The position numbers were made by a program, and so were the translations under genes. Shown here in pieces: positions 33,781 through 42,418 of a stretch of DNA of 64,000 bases (its first letter is position 1; each line of letters begins with the position of its first letter). The notes under the pieces are model-generated. The model was not told the origin of the DNA and ran no database searches. It saw only the letters and a list, made by a program, of their open reading frames with translations. The stretch is from positions 8,918 through 72,917 of the forward strand of contig CALKQS010000006.1 of NCBI GenBank assembly GCA_937990725.1, read 5' to 3'. The stretch is from an uncultured Candidatus Saccharibacteria bacterium. Its GTDB lineage: Bacteria; Patescibacteriota; Saccharimonadia; Saccharimonadales; Saccharimonadaceae.

Positions 33781-35424
33781 CTACGCCGCCATCTTCATTG
33801 CTTCCGCTGGTGGATCAACTGGCTGCTCCACTACCTCGTACTCACCAGAAAATTCGTGGTACACCGTAGAAAATTGCTTTGTCCCAGCACCAAGCCAGGC
33901 TTTATCATCCTCTATAATAATATCTTTTTCCCTTACTGGCGCTGGTGAAGCATATACCACGCCAGCCGTGTCGCTTCGGGCCACTGCCATGGTGTGCGCT
34001 ATCGAAGCCGCAACTGGCTCATAATAGTCACTGCCAGACCCTTGAGAGCATGAGTGAAGCACTACGCGGCACAGCCCCTGGCTATCCGGCTTCATCAGGG
34101 CAAAGAGTTGCGCAAATGTTGGATCAGAGGTAATATCAATCGTCGATATGCCCGGCATATCCATTGCCTCATCAAGCGACCAGTCAGCCCCCACAAGTGC
34201 ACTGCTATTCCCCTGTTCTGGGTCCATTCCCATCGTTATTACACCTGGCGAGCCATGCCCTGCCAGAATAACAGTCGAGGGCTGGATGCCACGCTCTTGC
34301 AAAAATGCAACGTAGTATGGTATATCATACTCCACAAAGCCAACCTCAAAGTGTAGTGTTGCGGATGTATCACGATCACTATGCCGCTGATTGATATTGA
34401 AGAGCGCACCATTATGATCGTCCAGCGGCGTATTGCCCAGTACAACAGTAACTGGCTTGTTTTGTAGCGTCTCAAGTGTCTGGGGGTCTTTATTGATCAC
34501 ATGCTTCATCAAGTCTATCTGCTTTGAGTCAAGGTCCCCAAGCATACTGATACCAGTGTGATCATACACATCCAGCAGCGCACGAATACCACAACGCTCT
34601 ATAAGTCGTACTGTCTTAATAAGGTCTCGTTTATGGCCTTCGTAGTAGCCCTCGAGCTTGAACTTCTCACTCACCGAGTGGAAGCGATTATGGAGCCCTG
34701 TCGCCATCCGCAGCGGCAGCTTTGAGTTTTCATTATAGCCACGCCATGCCTGCTCTAGTATATCCGTCGCAAAAAATGCCTGGCTCTCGTAAAGCTCATC
34801 CTGGCTGTAGCGTTCTGTCGGATATAGCCGTTCCGTTAGCTCACTCAGCCGGCATACCCGCATGCCATGCAGCCTATCCTTGGGTATGATTTCTTCTGCA
34901 GCTGGCGAATGGAGCGTCTTGACGACTGATGAGTTACCCGCCATGATAGTATAGAGATTGAGTAAATCAATTGCATGCTTATAATCATCCGACTTTTCGA
35001 TACGAGCTATCTGCCACAAAGTATGCATCGCGCGCTCATTATCGTGCTGGCTATCTTTCCACAGATGCGCAATCGTTTTGCGCGGCAAATAGCGACAAGC
35101 AAAACGAAGCGTGTCGGTTGCTACAGCACTATTGGCCTGATCGGTCAGCTCTTCTTCGTCCGTTTTTTTATGGCGATAGGTCTCTGCAATGAAGAATATT
35201 TTCAGTGCTGATTCTATCTCATCAGGATTATCCAGCTCGTGCTGCTTCGCAAACTCCGCTGCCAACGACTGCCGCGCTGTTTCTTCCTTAATCCAGTAGC
35301 GCCATGCAGCACTCGCGTTGCCACCAGCATGGTCCTTCATCCTATTAACCAGAGCTAGCTGGTGCACTGCTTGCATCAAATCACTTGGTTCTGTTGTTTG
35401 CTCAAAGCGTTTCGCATCATGCAT
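33781..35424 (-). CDS. large protein with a caspase-like (clan CD) C-terminal domain
   Basis: This is a 547-residue soluble protein. The first 300 residues are helical and unassigned. The last 200 contain a strand followed by ILAGHGSPG (about residue 394) and, about 75 residues later, VVLHSCSQGSGSDYY. A strand-HG then strand-SCxxG pattern is the His/Cys dyad layout of clan CD peptidases (caspase, CHAT, C11, C80 type). The substrate is unknown. There is no ribosome binding site at 35424. A well-placed in-frame ATG with GAGGA at 35466 runs into TAA at codon 4, so the annotated start may be a remnant of a longer N-terminus. Confidence 0.7.
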   Translation of the reverse strand: MHDAKRFEQTTEPSDLMQAVHQLALVNRMKDHAGGNASAAWRYWIKEETARQSLAAEFAKQHELDNPDEIESALKIFFIAETYRHKKTDEEELTDQANSAVATDTLRFACRYLPRKTIAHLWKDSQHDNERAMHTLWQIARIEKSDDYKHAIDLLNLYTIMAGNSSVVKTLHSPAAEEIIPKDRLHGMRVCRLSELTERLYPTERYSQDELYESQAFFATDILEQAWRGYNENSKLPLRMATGLHNRFHSVSEKFKLEGYYEGHKRDLIKTVRLIERCGIRALLDVYDHTGISMLGDLDSKQIDLMKHVINKDPQTLETLQNKPVTVVLGNTPLDDHNGALFNINQRHSDRDTSATLHFEVGFVEYDIPYYVAFLQERGIQPSTVILAGHGSPGVITMGMDPEQGNSSALVGADWSLDEAMDMPGISTIDITSDPTFAQLFALMKPDSQGLCRVVLHSCSQGSGSDYYEPVAASIAHTMAVARSDTAGVVYASPAPVREKDIIIEDDKAWLGAGTKQFSTVYHEFSGEYEVVEQPVDPPAEAMKMAA

Positions 35425-35491
35425 GGCAGCATCGCGTGCGCGCGGGTCATTCTCTTATTGTGGCATTGTCTTTCCTCTTTTTGGTGTCATT

Positions 35492-35520
35492 ATTATGTAG
35501 GGTCTCGTCTTATATGTCAA
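35492..35520 (-). promoter_or_regulatory. promoter of the caspase-like gene
   Basis: On the minus strand TTGACA (35515-35520), 17-nt spacer, CATAAT (35492-35497). It is followed by AGAGGAAAG and the ATG at 35466 that is interrupted by TAA. Confidence 0.65.
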
Positions 35521-35632
35521 GGGTGTATTACCTAAACATTAAGCTCACATCAATCCTCCCGGTGATTGCTTTGTTCTTGGCCAGACCTTCTTCTTGCTCT
35601 TTATGTATAGAACATAGGCTACAAAAGCCAAA

Positions 35633-37138
35633 TTAATCCAGCTTCACCCCTGGGTACACCGCCCGCGTTGTCTCGTCGATGTCGCTTTTGAGCTGTGGGA
35701 ATGGCACACCTTCGCGCGCCGTGACGCCTTCGAAGATCCAAAAAACGCGCTCGCTAAAGCCCCAGCCACAAGCCGGCGGCATGCCGTATTCCAGCATTTC
35801 CACAAAGTCAATATCCAGCATCATGGCTTCTTCGTCGCCGGCGTCGCGCATCTGCTGCTGCTCCACAAAGCGGTTCAGCTGGTCGATCGGGTCATTCAAC
35901 TCACTAAAGCCATTGCCAAGCTCGCTGCCGGCAATCACTGGCTGGAAACGCTCCACCGTCTGCGGGTTATCCGGGTTGGTTTTGGAGAGCGGGCTAATAA
36001 ACTTCGGCGTATTAACCAGCCAGACGGGCCCAGCCACTGTCTTGCGGATGTTTTTCCACAGTTTATCGATGCCGCGCGGGATGGAATCGGTCTTTTCTAC
36101 CTCGAGGCCATGTTCCTTCAGCTTGGCAGCTACCTCATCAATCGTCGTATTATACACATCAATATGATAATGCTTATGGATCACCTCAGCATAATCCCAC
36201 ACCTGCCACTGGCCACTCATATCGACCTCAAACTCACCCAGGGTAAACTGCAGCGTGCCAAACGTCCGTTCCAGCACATACTTATACATGTCTTCCATAA
36301 AGCGCATGCCCTGCTGCCAGTCCCAATAGGCGGCGTACCACTCCATGGCGATATGCTCGGGTAGATGCTCATCCGAATAATTCTCGTTGCGAAAGCGCGG
36401 GCCAATATCGTAGACCTTCTCGAACCCCGCGCCCAGCAGGCGCTTAAGCGGCAGCTCGTGGCTAATCCGCAGGTAGAACTGCTGGCCATCCAGCGCATCC
36501 ATGTGGGTCACAAACGGGTTGGCATCCGCCCCACCGGTGGTGTGCTCGAGCACCGGCACGTTGACCTCAGTAAAGCCATGTTGGTTGAGGTAATCGCGCG
36601 TCGCCTGCCAGAACACGCTGCGGCGGTAAAAGCGCTGGCGCACCGCCGGGTTAACGTTCATATCCACATAGCGGCGGCGGAAGCGTTCTTCTTTATTCTC
36701 GAGCTTTTCTGGCAGTGGCCGCAGGGCTTTAGTCAGGAGCCGCAGCTCGCGCACCCCCACCGAAATCTCACCCGTCTTGGTCCGCAGCACCGTGCCAGTC
36801 GCCTCGACAAAGTCGCCGGTATCAAGCAGCCGCAGCTGCTTCATACCCAGGATACCACGCGGAGCGTCGAGCTCGGCCATTGTGTCGCGCTGCAGGTAGA
36901 GCTGCACTTCGCCGCTCGCGTCTTGCAGCTTGATGAAGGCCAATTTACCAAAGCTGCGGATAGACAGCACACGCCCCGCCACCGATATCTCCTGGCCAGC
37001 CAGTTCATCGTACTGCGAGACCACTGTCGCACAATCGTGTGTGCGCTCAGTATGTGCTGGGTAGGGGTCAAGGCCGAGCTCGCGCAGCGCTGCTAATTTT
37101 CGTAATCGTTCGTTTCGGTAATCTTGTAATGTCGACAT
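35633..37138 (-). CDS. lysS: lysyl-tRNA synthetase, class II
   Basis: The 501-residue enzyme has an N-terminal OB-fold anticodon-binding domain (GRVLSIRSFGKLAFIKLQDA, about 55-74). The class II core follows, with motif 2 in IGPRFRNENYSDEH and motif 3 near ACGWGFSERVFWIFEGVTARE (quoted loosely), where the usual GIDR is altered to GFSER. It charges tRNA-Lys. TATAAT lies 11 bases upstream of the ATG, so the leader is only a few bases. Confidence 0.95.
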   Translation of the reverse strand: MSTLQDYRNERLRKLAALRELGLDPYPAHTERTHDCATVVSQYDELAGQEISVAGRVLSIRSFGKLAFIKLQDASGEVQLYLQRDTMAELDAPRGILGMKQLRLLDTGDFVEATGTVLRTKTGEISVGVRELRLLTKALRPLPEKLENKEERFRRRYVDMNVNPAVRQRFYRRSVFWQATRDYLNQHGFTEVNVPVLEHTTGGADANPFVTHMDALDGQQFYLRISHELPLKRLLGAGFEKVYDIGPRFRNENYSDEHLPEHIAMEWYAAYWDWQQGMRFMEDMYKYVLERTFGTLQFTLGEFEVDMSGQWQVWDYAEVIHKHYHIDVYNTTIDEVAAKLKEHGLEVEKTDSIPRGIDKLWKNIRKTVAGPVWLVNTPKFISPLSKTNPDNPQTVERFQPVIAGSELGNGFSELNDPIDQLNRFVEQQQMRDAGDEEAMMLDIDFVEMLEYGMPPACGWGFSERVFWIFEGVTAREGVPFPQLKSDIDETTRAVYPGVKLD

Positions 37139-37251
37139 AATTGCTTGCTATTATAGCGGAGAATGGGATGGTTGTCGACTAGAGAGACGGCTTAATGGCT
37201 CCACTCTACCAGTTCTTAGAGAAGTGCAATACTTAGCAGCTCATCTCTCCC

Positions 37252-37890
37252 CTATTTTGATTGCGAAGAAGTAGGTGGCGGTGCACATGCAATTGCTTCT
37301 GCACCAGGGCCAGCTGCAGTCATCGAGGCCTGTATATCTGTACCCACGCGCCCAGTGCGGGGCGATGTCTGCATATTCGAGCCGCCACTGCCAGTCTCGC
37401 TTGGGCCAGTCATAATGGCAATTGGCACCTGCTGCACCTCACCCTCTACGCCAGATAGGTGGCTGGATGGATACACCAGTGTCGCTTGCGTCCGTTTTTG
37501 TGCGCCTGTCGAGAAGTCAATCATCGTAAGCCGCGTCGTGCTGCCATCAGGGTTTGTGATGGTCGTTTGCGGGTTTTTTGCCGTCACAGATATCTCTTGA
37601 CGGGTTGTATCGCGGCAATGCGTCTCGCCAGTAGCCGGGTCGGTCACAAAGGGGTTCTCTGCATACTCCGCCAGCTCACCAGAGGTAGGGTGCGCCACCG
37701 CGACCAGGGTTTTCTCGCCATGGTGGTAGTGCTGATGGCCAAGATAGCCACCGCCAATCAGCGCTGCCGCAGCTGCCGCGAGCGCGGTGATTCGCCGCAC
37801 TGCCGGGTGTTTATTATGCTCATGGTTTAGCCAATTATGTGTATGCTTCTTGTGGGAGTAGTGTGCGTGTCGTGCTGTGTATAGAGCCAT
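37252..37890 (-). CDS. hypothetical His-rich single-pass protein
   Basis: This 212-residue protein has an N-terminal 30-residue stretch very rich in His, Asn and Lys (HYSHKKHTHNWLNHEHNKH), a membrane helix at about 32-50, a second His cluster just outside (HQHYHH), and a polar outer domain with Thr/Ser-rich end. The His clusters on both sides of the membrane could bind metal ions, which is speculation. AAGGAG precedes the ATG. It lies between greA and lysS, which are often neighbours, so it looks inserted there. Confidence 0.7.
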   Translation of the reverse strand: MALYTARHAHYSHKKHTHNWLNHEHNKHPAVRRITALAAAAAALIGGGYLGHQHYHHGEKTLVAVAHPTSGELAEYAENPFVTDPATGETHCRDTTRQEISVTAKNPQTTITNPDGSTTRLTMIDFSTGAQKRTQATLVYPSSHLSGVEGEVQQVPIAIMTGPSETGSGGSNMQTSPRTGRVGTDIQASMTAAGPGAEAIACAPPPTSSQSK

Positions 37891-37925
37891 CGTCGGTCTC
37901 CTTGGGCTGTTATGGTTGATCCTCT

Positions 37926-37954
37926 ATCATAGCATAACATCGACAATAATGCAA
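37926..37954 (-). promoter_or_regulatory. promoter of the His-rich gene
   Basis: On the minus strand TTGCAT (37949-37954), 17-nt spacer, TATGAT (37926-37931). Confidence 0.65.
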
Positions 37955-38200
37955 TGACGGTGAATTGCTTATGGTTTAGTATGATCGTTCTATATTTCGA
38001 GCAGGCTAGCTGCTACCCAAGGCAACATTGCTTACATACCTAGCCTGTCTTACTTCTTACACCAACCGCTCTTAACAGCGAGCTTCTCGTGCCATCGCAC
38101 GAAGTAATGATAAAAACCAACACGCGCCATACACAAACTGCGAGAGCCAAGTATATGTGCTGTAGATCAACTCCTACCCCACCACCCCCCCAATACTAAC
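37955..38200. other. gene-free stretch with inverted repeats
   Basis: No ORF with a ribosome binding site is seen. Two inverted repeats are present: CAGGCTAG (38002-38009) with CTAGCCTG (38040-38047), and CTTC-T-CGTGC with GCACGAAG around 38084-38106. They may belong to an unannotated RNA, but no known class is recognised. Confidence 0.35.
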
Positions 38201-38227
38201 AAAAACCGAGCAGCTCACACTGCTCGG
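38201..38227 (-). terminator. greA terminator
   Basis: An 8-bp GC-rich stem (CCGAGCAG 38206-38213 with 38220-38227) is followed by T5 on the minus strand. Confidence 0.88.
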
Positions 38228-38251
38228 CCTCTGACTCATCTCGAGATATAC

Positions 38252-38710
38252 TTATTGCACCTGCTGAATAGTGTAGGTGATCTCGCCCTTGGGGGTGGTG
38301 ATCGTCACCTGCTCACCTGCGCGATGGCCCAGCAAAGCTTGGCCAAGGGGCGATTCGTCGCTAATCTTGTTCTCCAGCGGATCGGCCTCAACTGGCCCTA
38401 CCACTGTATAGGTCTTCTCTAGCCCAGCGTCTGAGGCGAGGGAGACAGTACTACCCAGGTGGATGGCACCAGTGCTTGGGGCGGTGATTTGCTCAGCATT
38501 GAGCAAGATCTCCTCGATCTCAGCAATGCGCGTCTCTACCACGCCTTGCTCTTCGCGTGCGCTGTCGTACTCGGCATTTTCACTCAGGTCGCCGTAGTCG
38601 CGAGCCTCAGCGATCTTCTCGGCAATTTCGCCGCGGCGACCCTTCAGCTCCTCCAGCTCTGCCTCGAGCTCTTGGCGGCCAGTATCAGTAATCTGGTAAG
38701 TTTTTTTCAT
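38252..38710 (-). CDS. greA: transcription elongation factor GreA
   Basis: From the ATG at 38710 (AGGAG ten bases before it) this is a 152-residue protein. The N-terminal coiled coil carries the acidic tip in ARDYGDLSENAEYDSARE (D and E residues that enter the RNA polymerase channel). The C-terminal FKBP-like domain ends GEITYTIQQVQ. It helps backtracked RNA polymerase cut its transcript. It lies after proS and is closed by a strong terminator. Confidence 0.95.
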   Translation of the reverse strand: MKKTYQITDTGRQELEAELEELKGRRGEIAEKIAEARDYGDLSENAEYDSAREEQGVVETRIAEIEEILLNAEQITAPSTGAIHLGSTVSLASDAGLEKTYTVVGPVEADPLENKISDESPLGQALLGHRAGEQVTITTPKGEITYTIQQVQ

Positions 38711-38761
38711 TATCTTCATACTCCTTTCTTGCAAAGTCGGTGGGGCAAGCCAGGGGCATGG

Positions 38762-40027
38762 CTATGCCTTGCGACAAGCTCCGCAATGGTTACCTAGTGT
38801 AGCAAGCAATTGGCTTGTCGTCAAGCGCTGCTGCTCACCCGTCCGGCGATCTACGACCTCCCACTCTCCTGCCTCGAGCAGTCGATCACTCACCGTGACG
38901 CGGGTTGGCATGCCCAAGAGTTCTGCATCCGCAAATTTCTCCCCAGGACGGGCGGTGCGGTCATCATACAGCACCGTAATGCCAGCCTGCTGCAGTGTGT
39001 CGTAGAGCTCGTCTGCCGCTGCGACCGATTCCTTGCCAATTTGCACCAGGTGCACGCGGGCTGGGGCTACTTCCTCGGGCCACACCAGGCCCTTGTCGTC
39101 GGCGAATTTCTCTACAATCACGCCCATCACGCGGGTGATGCCAATGCCGTAGCTGCCCATGTAGGCGTGGTGCTGGCGGCCGTCCTCACCGGTAAAGACC
39201 AGGCCCATCTCCTCTGATTTTTGGGTACCAAAGTTGAAGATATTGCCCACCTCGGCCGTCTTAACGCGCTCAAGCTCGCTCTTATCAATGCCAAGCTCAC
39301 GTACGGCTTCGTCCACCACTTCTTCGTTAATGGCTAGACCCCGGCCGCGGTGCAGGTAGATGTAGTCCTCGCCCGCCTCACAAATCGTCTGGAATTCGTG
39401 GCTAAACTTGGTAAAGGCCCCGCCGCTGGCAAACGTCACGTAGGTGTCATCCCCCAGGCCAAAGCGGTGGTAGCAGCGCTTGTAGGCCTCGATAACCGCT
39501 TGGTAGTAGGCCTCGAGGTCCTCCTTGCTAGCGTGGATGCTATACATATCCTTCATGATAAACTCACGCCCACGCATGATGCCGCTCTTGGCGCGCAATT
39601 CATTGCGTAGTTTGTTCTGGAATTGGTAGACGCTGATGGGCAGGTCTTTGTAGCTTTTCAGGTAGCTACGCAGCAGTTCGATAATCGGCTCCTCGTGCGT
39701 CCAGCCAAAGCCGACCTCAGTGCCATCCTGCAGGTGCGACTTGAACCACACATCCACCAGCTCATCGCTCCAGCGGCCAGTCTCCTGCCAGAGCTCCTGG
39801 CGCTGCAGGGTGCTCATCAGCAGTTCTTGGCTGCTGATGCGGTTCATTTCTTCGCGAACGATTTGCTTGATATTCTCGAGCACGGTCAGGCCCAGCGGCG
39901 TATAGGAATAGACGCCGGCCATCGTCTTGTGCACGTAGCCCGCGCGAATCAGCAGCTGGGCGTTGTGCGCCACCTCATCGGCGGGGGCTTGTTTGCGGGT
40001 GCGGGTAAAGGTGTGTGATAATCGCAT
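38762..40027 (-). CDS. proS: prolyl-tRNA synthetase, short form without editing domain
   Basis: This 421-residue class II synthetase shows motif 2 (FRNEL-type LRNELRAKSGIMRGREFIMKD, in part) and motif 3 (MGSYGIGITRVMGV). It ends in a short anticodon-binding domain. Bacterial ProRS normally has about 570 residues because of an INS editing domain of about 180 between motifs 2 and 3; here only about 40 linker residues (GLAINEEVVDEAV region) are found. It resembles the mitochondrial and alphaproteobacterial type. TATAAG lies seven bases before the ATG. Confidence 0.93.
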   Translation of the reverse strand: MRLSHTFTRTRKQAPADEVAHNAQLLIRAGYVHKTMAGVYSYTPLGLTVLENIKQIVREEMNRISSQELLMSTLQRQELWQETGRWSDELVDVWFKSHLQDGTEVGFGWTHEEPIIELLRSYLKSYKDLPISVYQFQNKLRNELRAKSGIMRGREFIMKDMYSIHASKEDLEAYYQAVIEAYKRCYHRFGLGDDTYVTFASGGAFTKFSHEFQTICEAGEDYIYLHRGRGLAINEEVVDEAVRELGIDKSELERVKTAEVGNIFNFGTQKSEEMGLVFTGEDGRQHHAYMGSYGIGITRVMGVIVEKFADDKGLVWPEEVAPARVHLVQIGKESVAAADELYDTLQQAGITVLYDDRTARPGEKFADAELLGMPTRVTVSDRLLEAGEWEVVDRRTGEQQRLTTSQLLATLGNHCGACRKA

Positions 40028-40096
40028 AATCTCTCTTATAGTAACACAATATTGGCAAAAGCGGCATGAGGCAGCTAGGCTGAATGCTCATAATTT

Positions 40097-40238
40097 CATC
40101 TCAAAAACCATCGCTGGCCCAGAAGCTCACCAAACCGAAAATGTTCCGGCCAGATAGAATGATAGTGCTTTTCCGTATATTTGGTTGCTGGCCTCCAGAT
40201 ATTTTCTTGTTCGATGAGCTCCTGTGTCAGTAGAGATG
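40097..40238. ncRNA. conserved palindromic element, copy A
   Basis: This intergenic stretch folds into a rod: outer pairs CATCTC/GAGATG (40097-40102 with 40233-40238), CTGGC/GTCAG, and AGCTCA/TGAGCT (40124-40129 with 40215-40220), then an inner core. The core has two blocks (40135-40155 and 40185-40210) nearly identical to copy B, with paired GAAAAT/ATTTTC and GGCCAG/CTGGCC. The apical 29 bases differ from copy B. It lies upstream of proS on the minus strand. It may be a structured RNA, a cis-element or a hairpin-type repeat. Confidence 0.6.
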
Positions 40239-40335
40239 CCAAGAAAGAGGGGCTCTAGGATTGATACGGGAGAAAAGATATCAACACAAAATAAAATCTC
40301 TAGGTTGAGTTCGCCGGTCGGCTCGTTCTTCCCTA

Positions 40336-41133
40336 TCATCCCACCATAAAGACAAACACCGCCAAGAATGCAATCGTGTTCTTGACCATATGGATGAGGA
40401 TGCCGGGCCATATTGTGCCAGTTGTGTGGCGCAGTGCCACCAGCACCACGCTGAGCATCGCCACATCGATGCCAACGTTGAGCTGGCCGTGCACATAGCC
40501 AAAGAGCCCACTCACCACCACTGTAATGAGCCACAGCGGCATGTGCGCGGCATGGAGCTTGCTATACAAATAGCCGCGAAACACCAGCTCCTCGGCCACT
40601 GGCGCCACCACCACCAACATTGCAAAGGCGAGCAAACGCTCTGCGCCATAGAGCTGCTGGTAGCCGAGGTTTTGCGCCTGAGTCGCATCAAAGCCAGGCA
40701 GCCACTGCTTGGCCGCCGCCAGCGCAATCATCGACAGCACAATGTAGATAATGAAGCCCACCAGCGCCCAACCAAAGTCGCGCCACTGCAGCGAGCGCCG
40801 CCACCCAAGCTGGCGCCAGGTGGTGCGAAAGCTCGCCGGCGCCTTGGGCCGTGCGCGCTGCACTAGCCATGGTAGGCCAATCAGCAGCGTCAGCGCCACC
40901 ACATAAACTGCTGTTTGCATTATAATAAGCGGCAAGACCGGCACCGACTCTTGGCCATGAAAGAGAAGGTAGAGTATTGCACTACAGAGTAACCCTGCCC
41001 CCATAAAGCTCAGCCAGACCCACAGCGGCCAACCGAGCCACGAGGCAACGCGCAGCAGGCTCTGGCGTGGCGTGAGCGGCGTTTTGGACCGAGATGAGTG
41101 AGCGGCTTTGGGTCGGAGAGCAACACGTATCAT
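40336..41133 (-). CDS. CPBP family intramembrane protease
   Basis: From the ATG at 41133 (AAGGA before it) this is 265 residues with about seven membrane helices. The CPBP/Abi motifs are visible: EELVFRGYLY (EExxxR), FGYVHGQ and ILIHMVKN, which line the metal site of Rce1-like proteases. Targets of bacterial members are mostly unknown. It takes a position between rseP and proS. Confidence 0.88.
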   Translation of the reverse strand: MIRVALRPKAAHSSRSKTPLTPRQSLLRVASWLGWPLWVWLSFMGAGLLCSAILYLLFHGQESVPVLPLIIMQTAVYVVALTLLIGLPWLVQRARPKAPASFRTTWRQLGWRRSLQWRDFGWALVGFIIYIVLSMIALAAAKQWLPGFDATQAQNLGYQQLYGAERLLAFAMLVVVAPVAEELVFRGYLYSKLHAAHMPLWLITVVVSGLFGYVHGQLNVGIDVAMLSVVLVALRHTTGTIWPGILIHMVKNTIAFLAVFVFMVG

Positions 41134-41239
41134 AGGGTAAATTCCTTGGGCATTACCATTGCGTGGTGGAGTGGCCACACCTCATCGCAGCGCACAGCGC
41201 CACAGCACCGCTCCATCATATCAACTCGCTTAGCCTGCA

Positions 41240-42406
41240 TCAGTGCACCAACTTCCCGATATCAGCAATCGTCACCAGCACAATCAAGCCAAGTAAGCAC
41301 AAGAAGCCAGCTGCTTGGATATTCTCTTCCATCTGCTTGCTGAGTGGTTTGCGCAGCAGGCGGAAGATCGCCATCACTGTCCAGCGACCACCATCAAGCG
41401 CAGGGATGGGTAAAATATTCATCACTGCCAGCGATAACGCAATAATCGCCGTCAGCAGCAACACGTGCACCACACCGGCCTGCCCCGCTGCTGGGAAGAT
41501 AATGGCAAAGATCCCCACCGGGCCAGCCACAGCATTGCCCACTTGCGAGAGATTTTGCTTGGCCTGCTGGCTCGTCGCGCTGTCGCTACTAAACTGCTGC
41601 ACCAGACTGGTGGCGAGATTTACCACCATATCACCCAGGCCCTGAAGCGTCGCCCCAGTGAGCTGCGCTGTCGTCACTGCGCCCACAATCGGTGCCGACC
41701 AGGTGGCGCGGATTGTATCTTGCTGCTTGGTGAGCTCTGCCCCTAGGTAGCCTTTGCGGTCGGGATTATCTTTGCGCAGCGCCACCATGGCAGTGGCTTG
41801 CTTATCACCGCGGGTGTACACTACGGGTACGGTTTCGCCCTTGTGTTGGCTCGCAAAGTGCGCTAGGTCGGTTGTGCTGCGCACCGTTTGCCCAGCCAGT
41901 TGGCTAATTGCATCACCCTGGCGGAGACCTGCCTTGGCGGCGGGCAAGCCAGGAGTAAGTGTGCCCAGCTGCACTGGGTGGTTGCTCACCACTGCGTCGC
42001 TTGGTAGGTAAAATTGGTTGTCGATCATCTTAGGCAAGCCCACCCAGGCGAGGCCAGTGAGGAGCACCACTGCAGTTAACCAGTTGACGGTCACGCCAGC
42101 CAGCAAGATCTTGGTCTTTTGCCAAAAGGTTGCCGCGCCATAATCACCAGGCTGATTGGCCGCATCGTGCTCACCCTGCAGCTTGACGAAGCCACCCAGC
42201 GGTAGCCAGTTAAGCGAGAAGCGGACATTCTCGCCCAGAATACTTTTTTTGATCACCTTGCTATAAGCCTGCGGTGGAAAGCCAATGCCAAATTCCTCCA
42301 CCACCACACCATTGCGCCGCGCCACAATGCCGTGGCCTAGCTCGTGCGTTGCCACCAGTAGCGTCAGTGCGATGACTCCAATGATAATACCAATCACTAT
42401 TTCCAT
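41240..42406 (-). CDS. rseP: site-2 protease RseP (M50)
   Basis: This 388-residue zinc protease lies in the membrane. HELGH (about 22-26) is in the first helix, one PDZ domain lies at about 150-220, and the second metal motif PIPALDGGR is near residue 345. Four helices are expected. In other bacteria it cuts anti-sigma factors or signal peptide remnants inside the membrane. GGAGG precedes the ATG. It follows uppS at 12 bases, with no cdsA or dxr between them. Confidence 0.93.
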   Translation of the reverse strand: MEIVIGIIIGVIALTLLVATHELGHGIVARRNGVVVEEFGIGFPPQAYSKVIKKSILGENVRFSLNWLPLGGFVKLQGEHDAANQPGDYGAATFWQKTKILLAGVTVNWLTAVVLLTGLAWVGLPKMIDNQFYLPSDAVVSNHPVQLGTLTPGLPAAKAGLRQGDAISQLAGQTVRSTTDLAHFASQHKGETVPVVYTRGDKQATAMVALRKDNPDRKGYLGAELTKQQDTIRATWSAPIVGAVTTAQLTGATLQGLGDMVVNLATSLVQQFSSDSATSQQAKQNLSQVGNAVAGPVGIFAIIFPAAGQAGVVHVLLLTAIIALSLAVMNILPIPALDGGRWTVMAIFRLLRKPLSKQMEENIQAAGFLCLLGLIVLVTIADIGKLVH

Positions 42407-42418
42407 ATTCCTCCTTCG

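Noticed and set aside
33595..33948. 117-codon plus-strand frame after the six-hairpin-like gene
   Set aside because: Overlaps the 3' end of the caspase-like gene, has no ribosome binding site and an implausible composition.
35570..35590. TGTTCTTGGCCAGA resembling the 5' block of the element
   Set aside because: Differs within the block and has no 3' block downstream.
36365..37096. 243-codon frame opposite lysS
   Set aside because: Antisense shadow of lysS.
40097..40238. Copy A as a T-box leader of proS
   Set aside because: No T-box sequence or terminator/antiterminator pair was found, and the second copy is next to frr, which is not a T-box target.
40127..40534. 135-codon minus frame across element copy A and the end of the CPBP gene
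   Set aside because: Overlaps the CPBP gene in another frame, with no ribosome binding site and odd composition.
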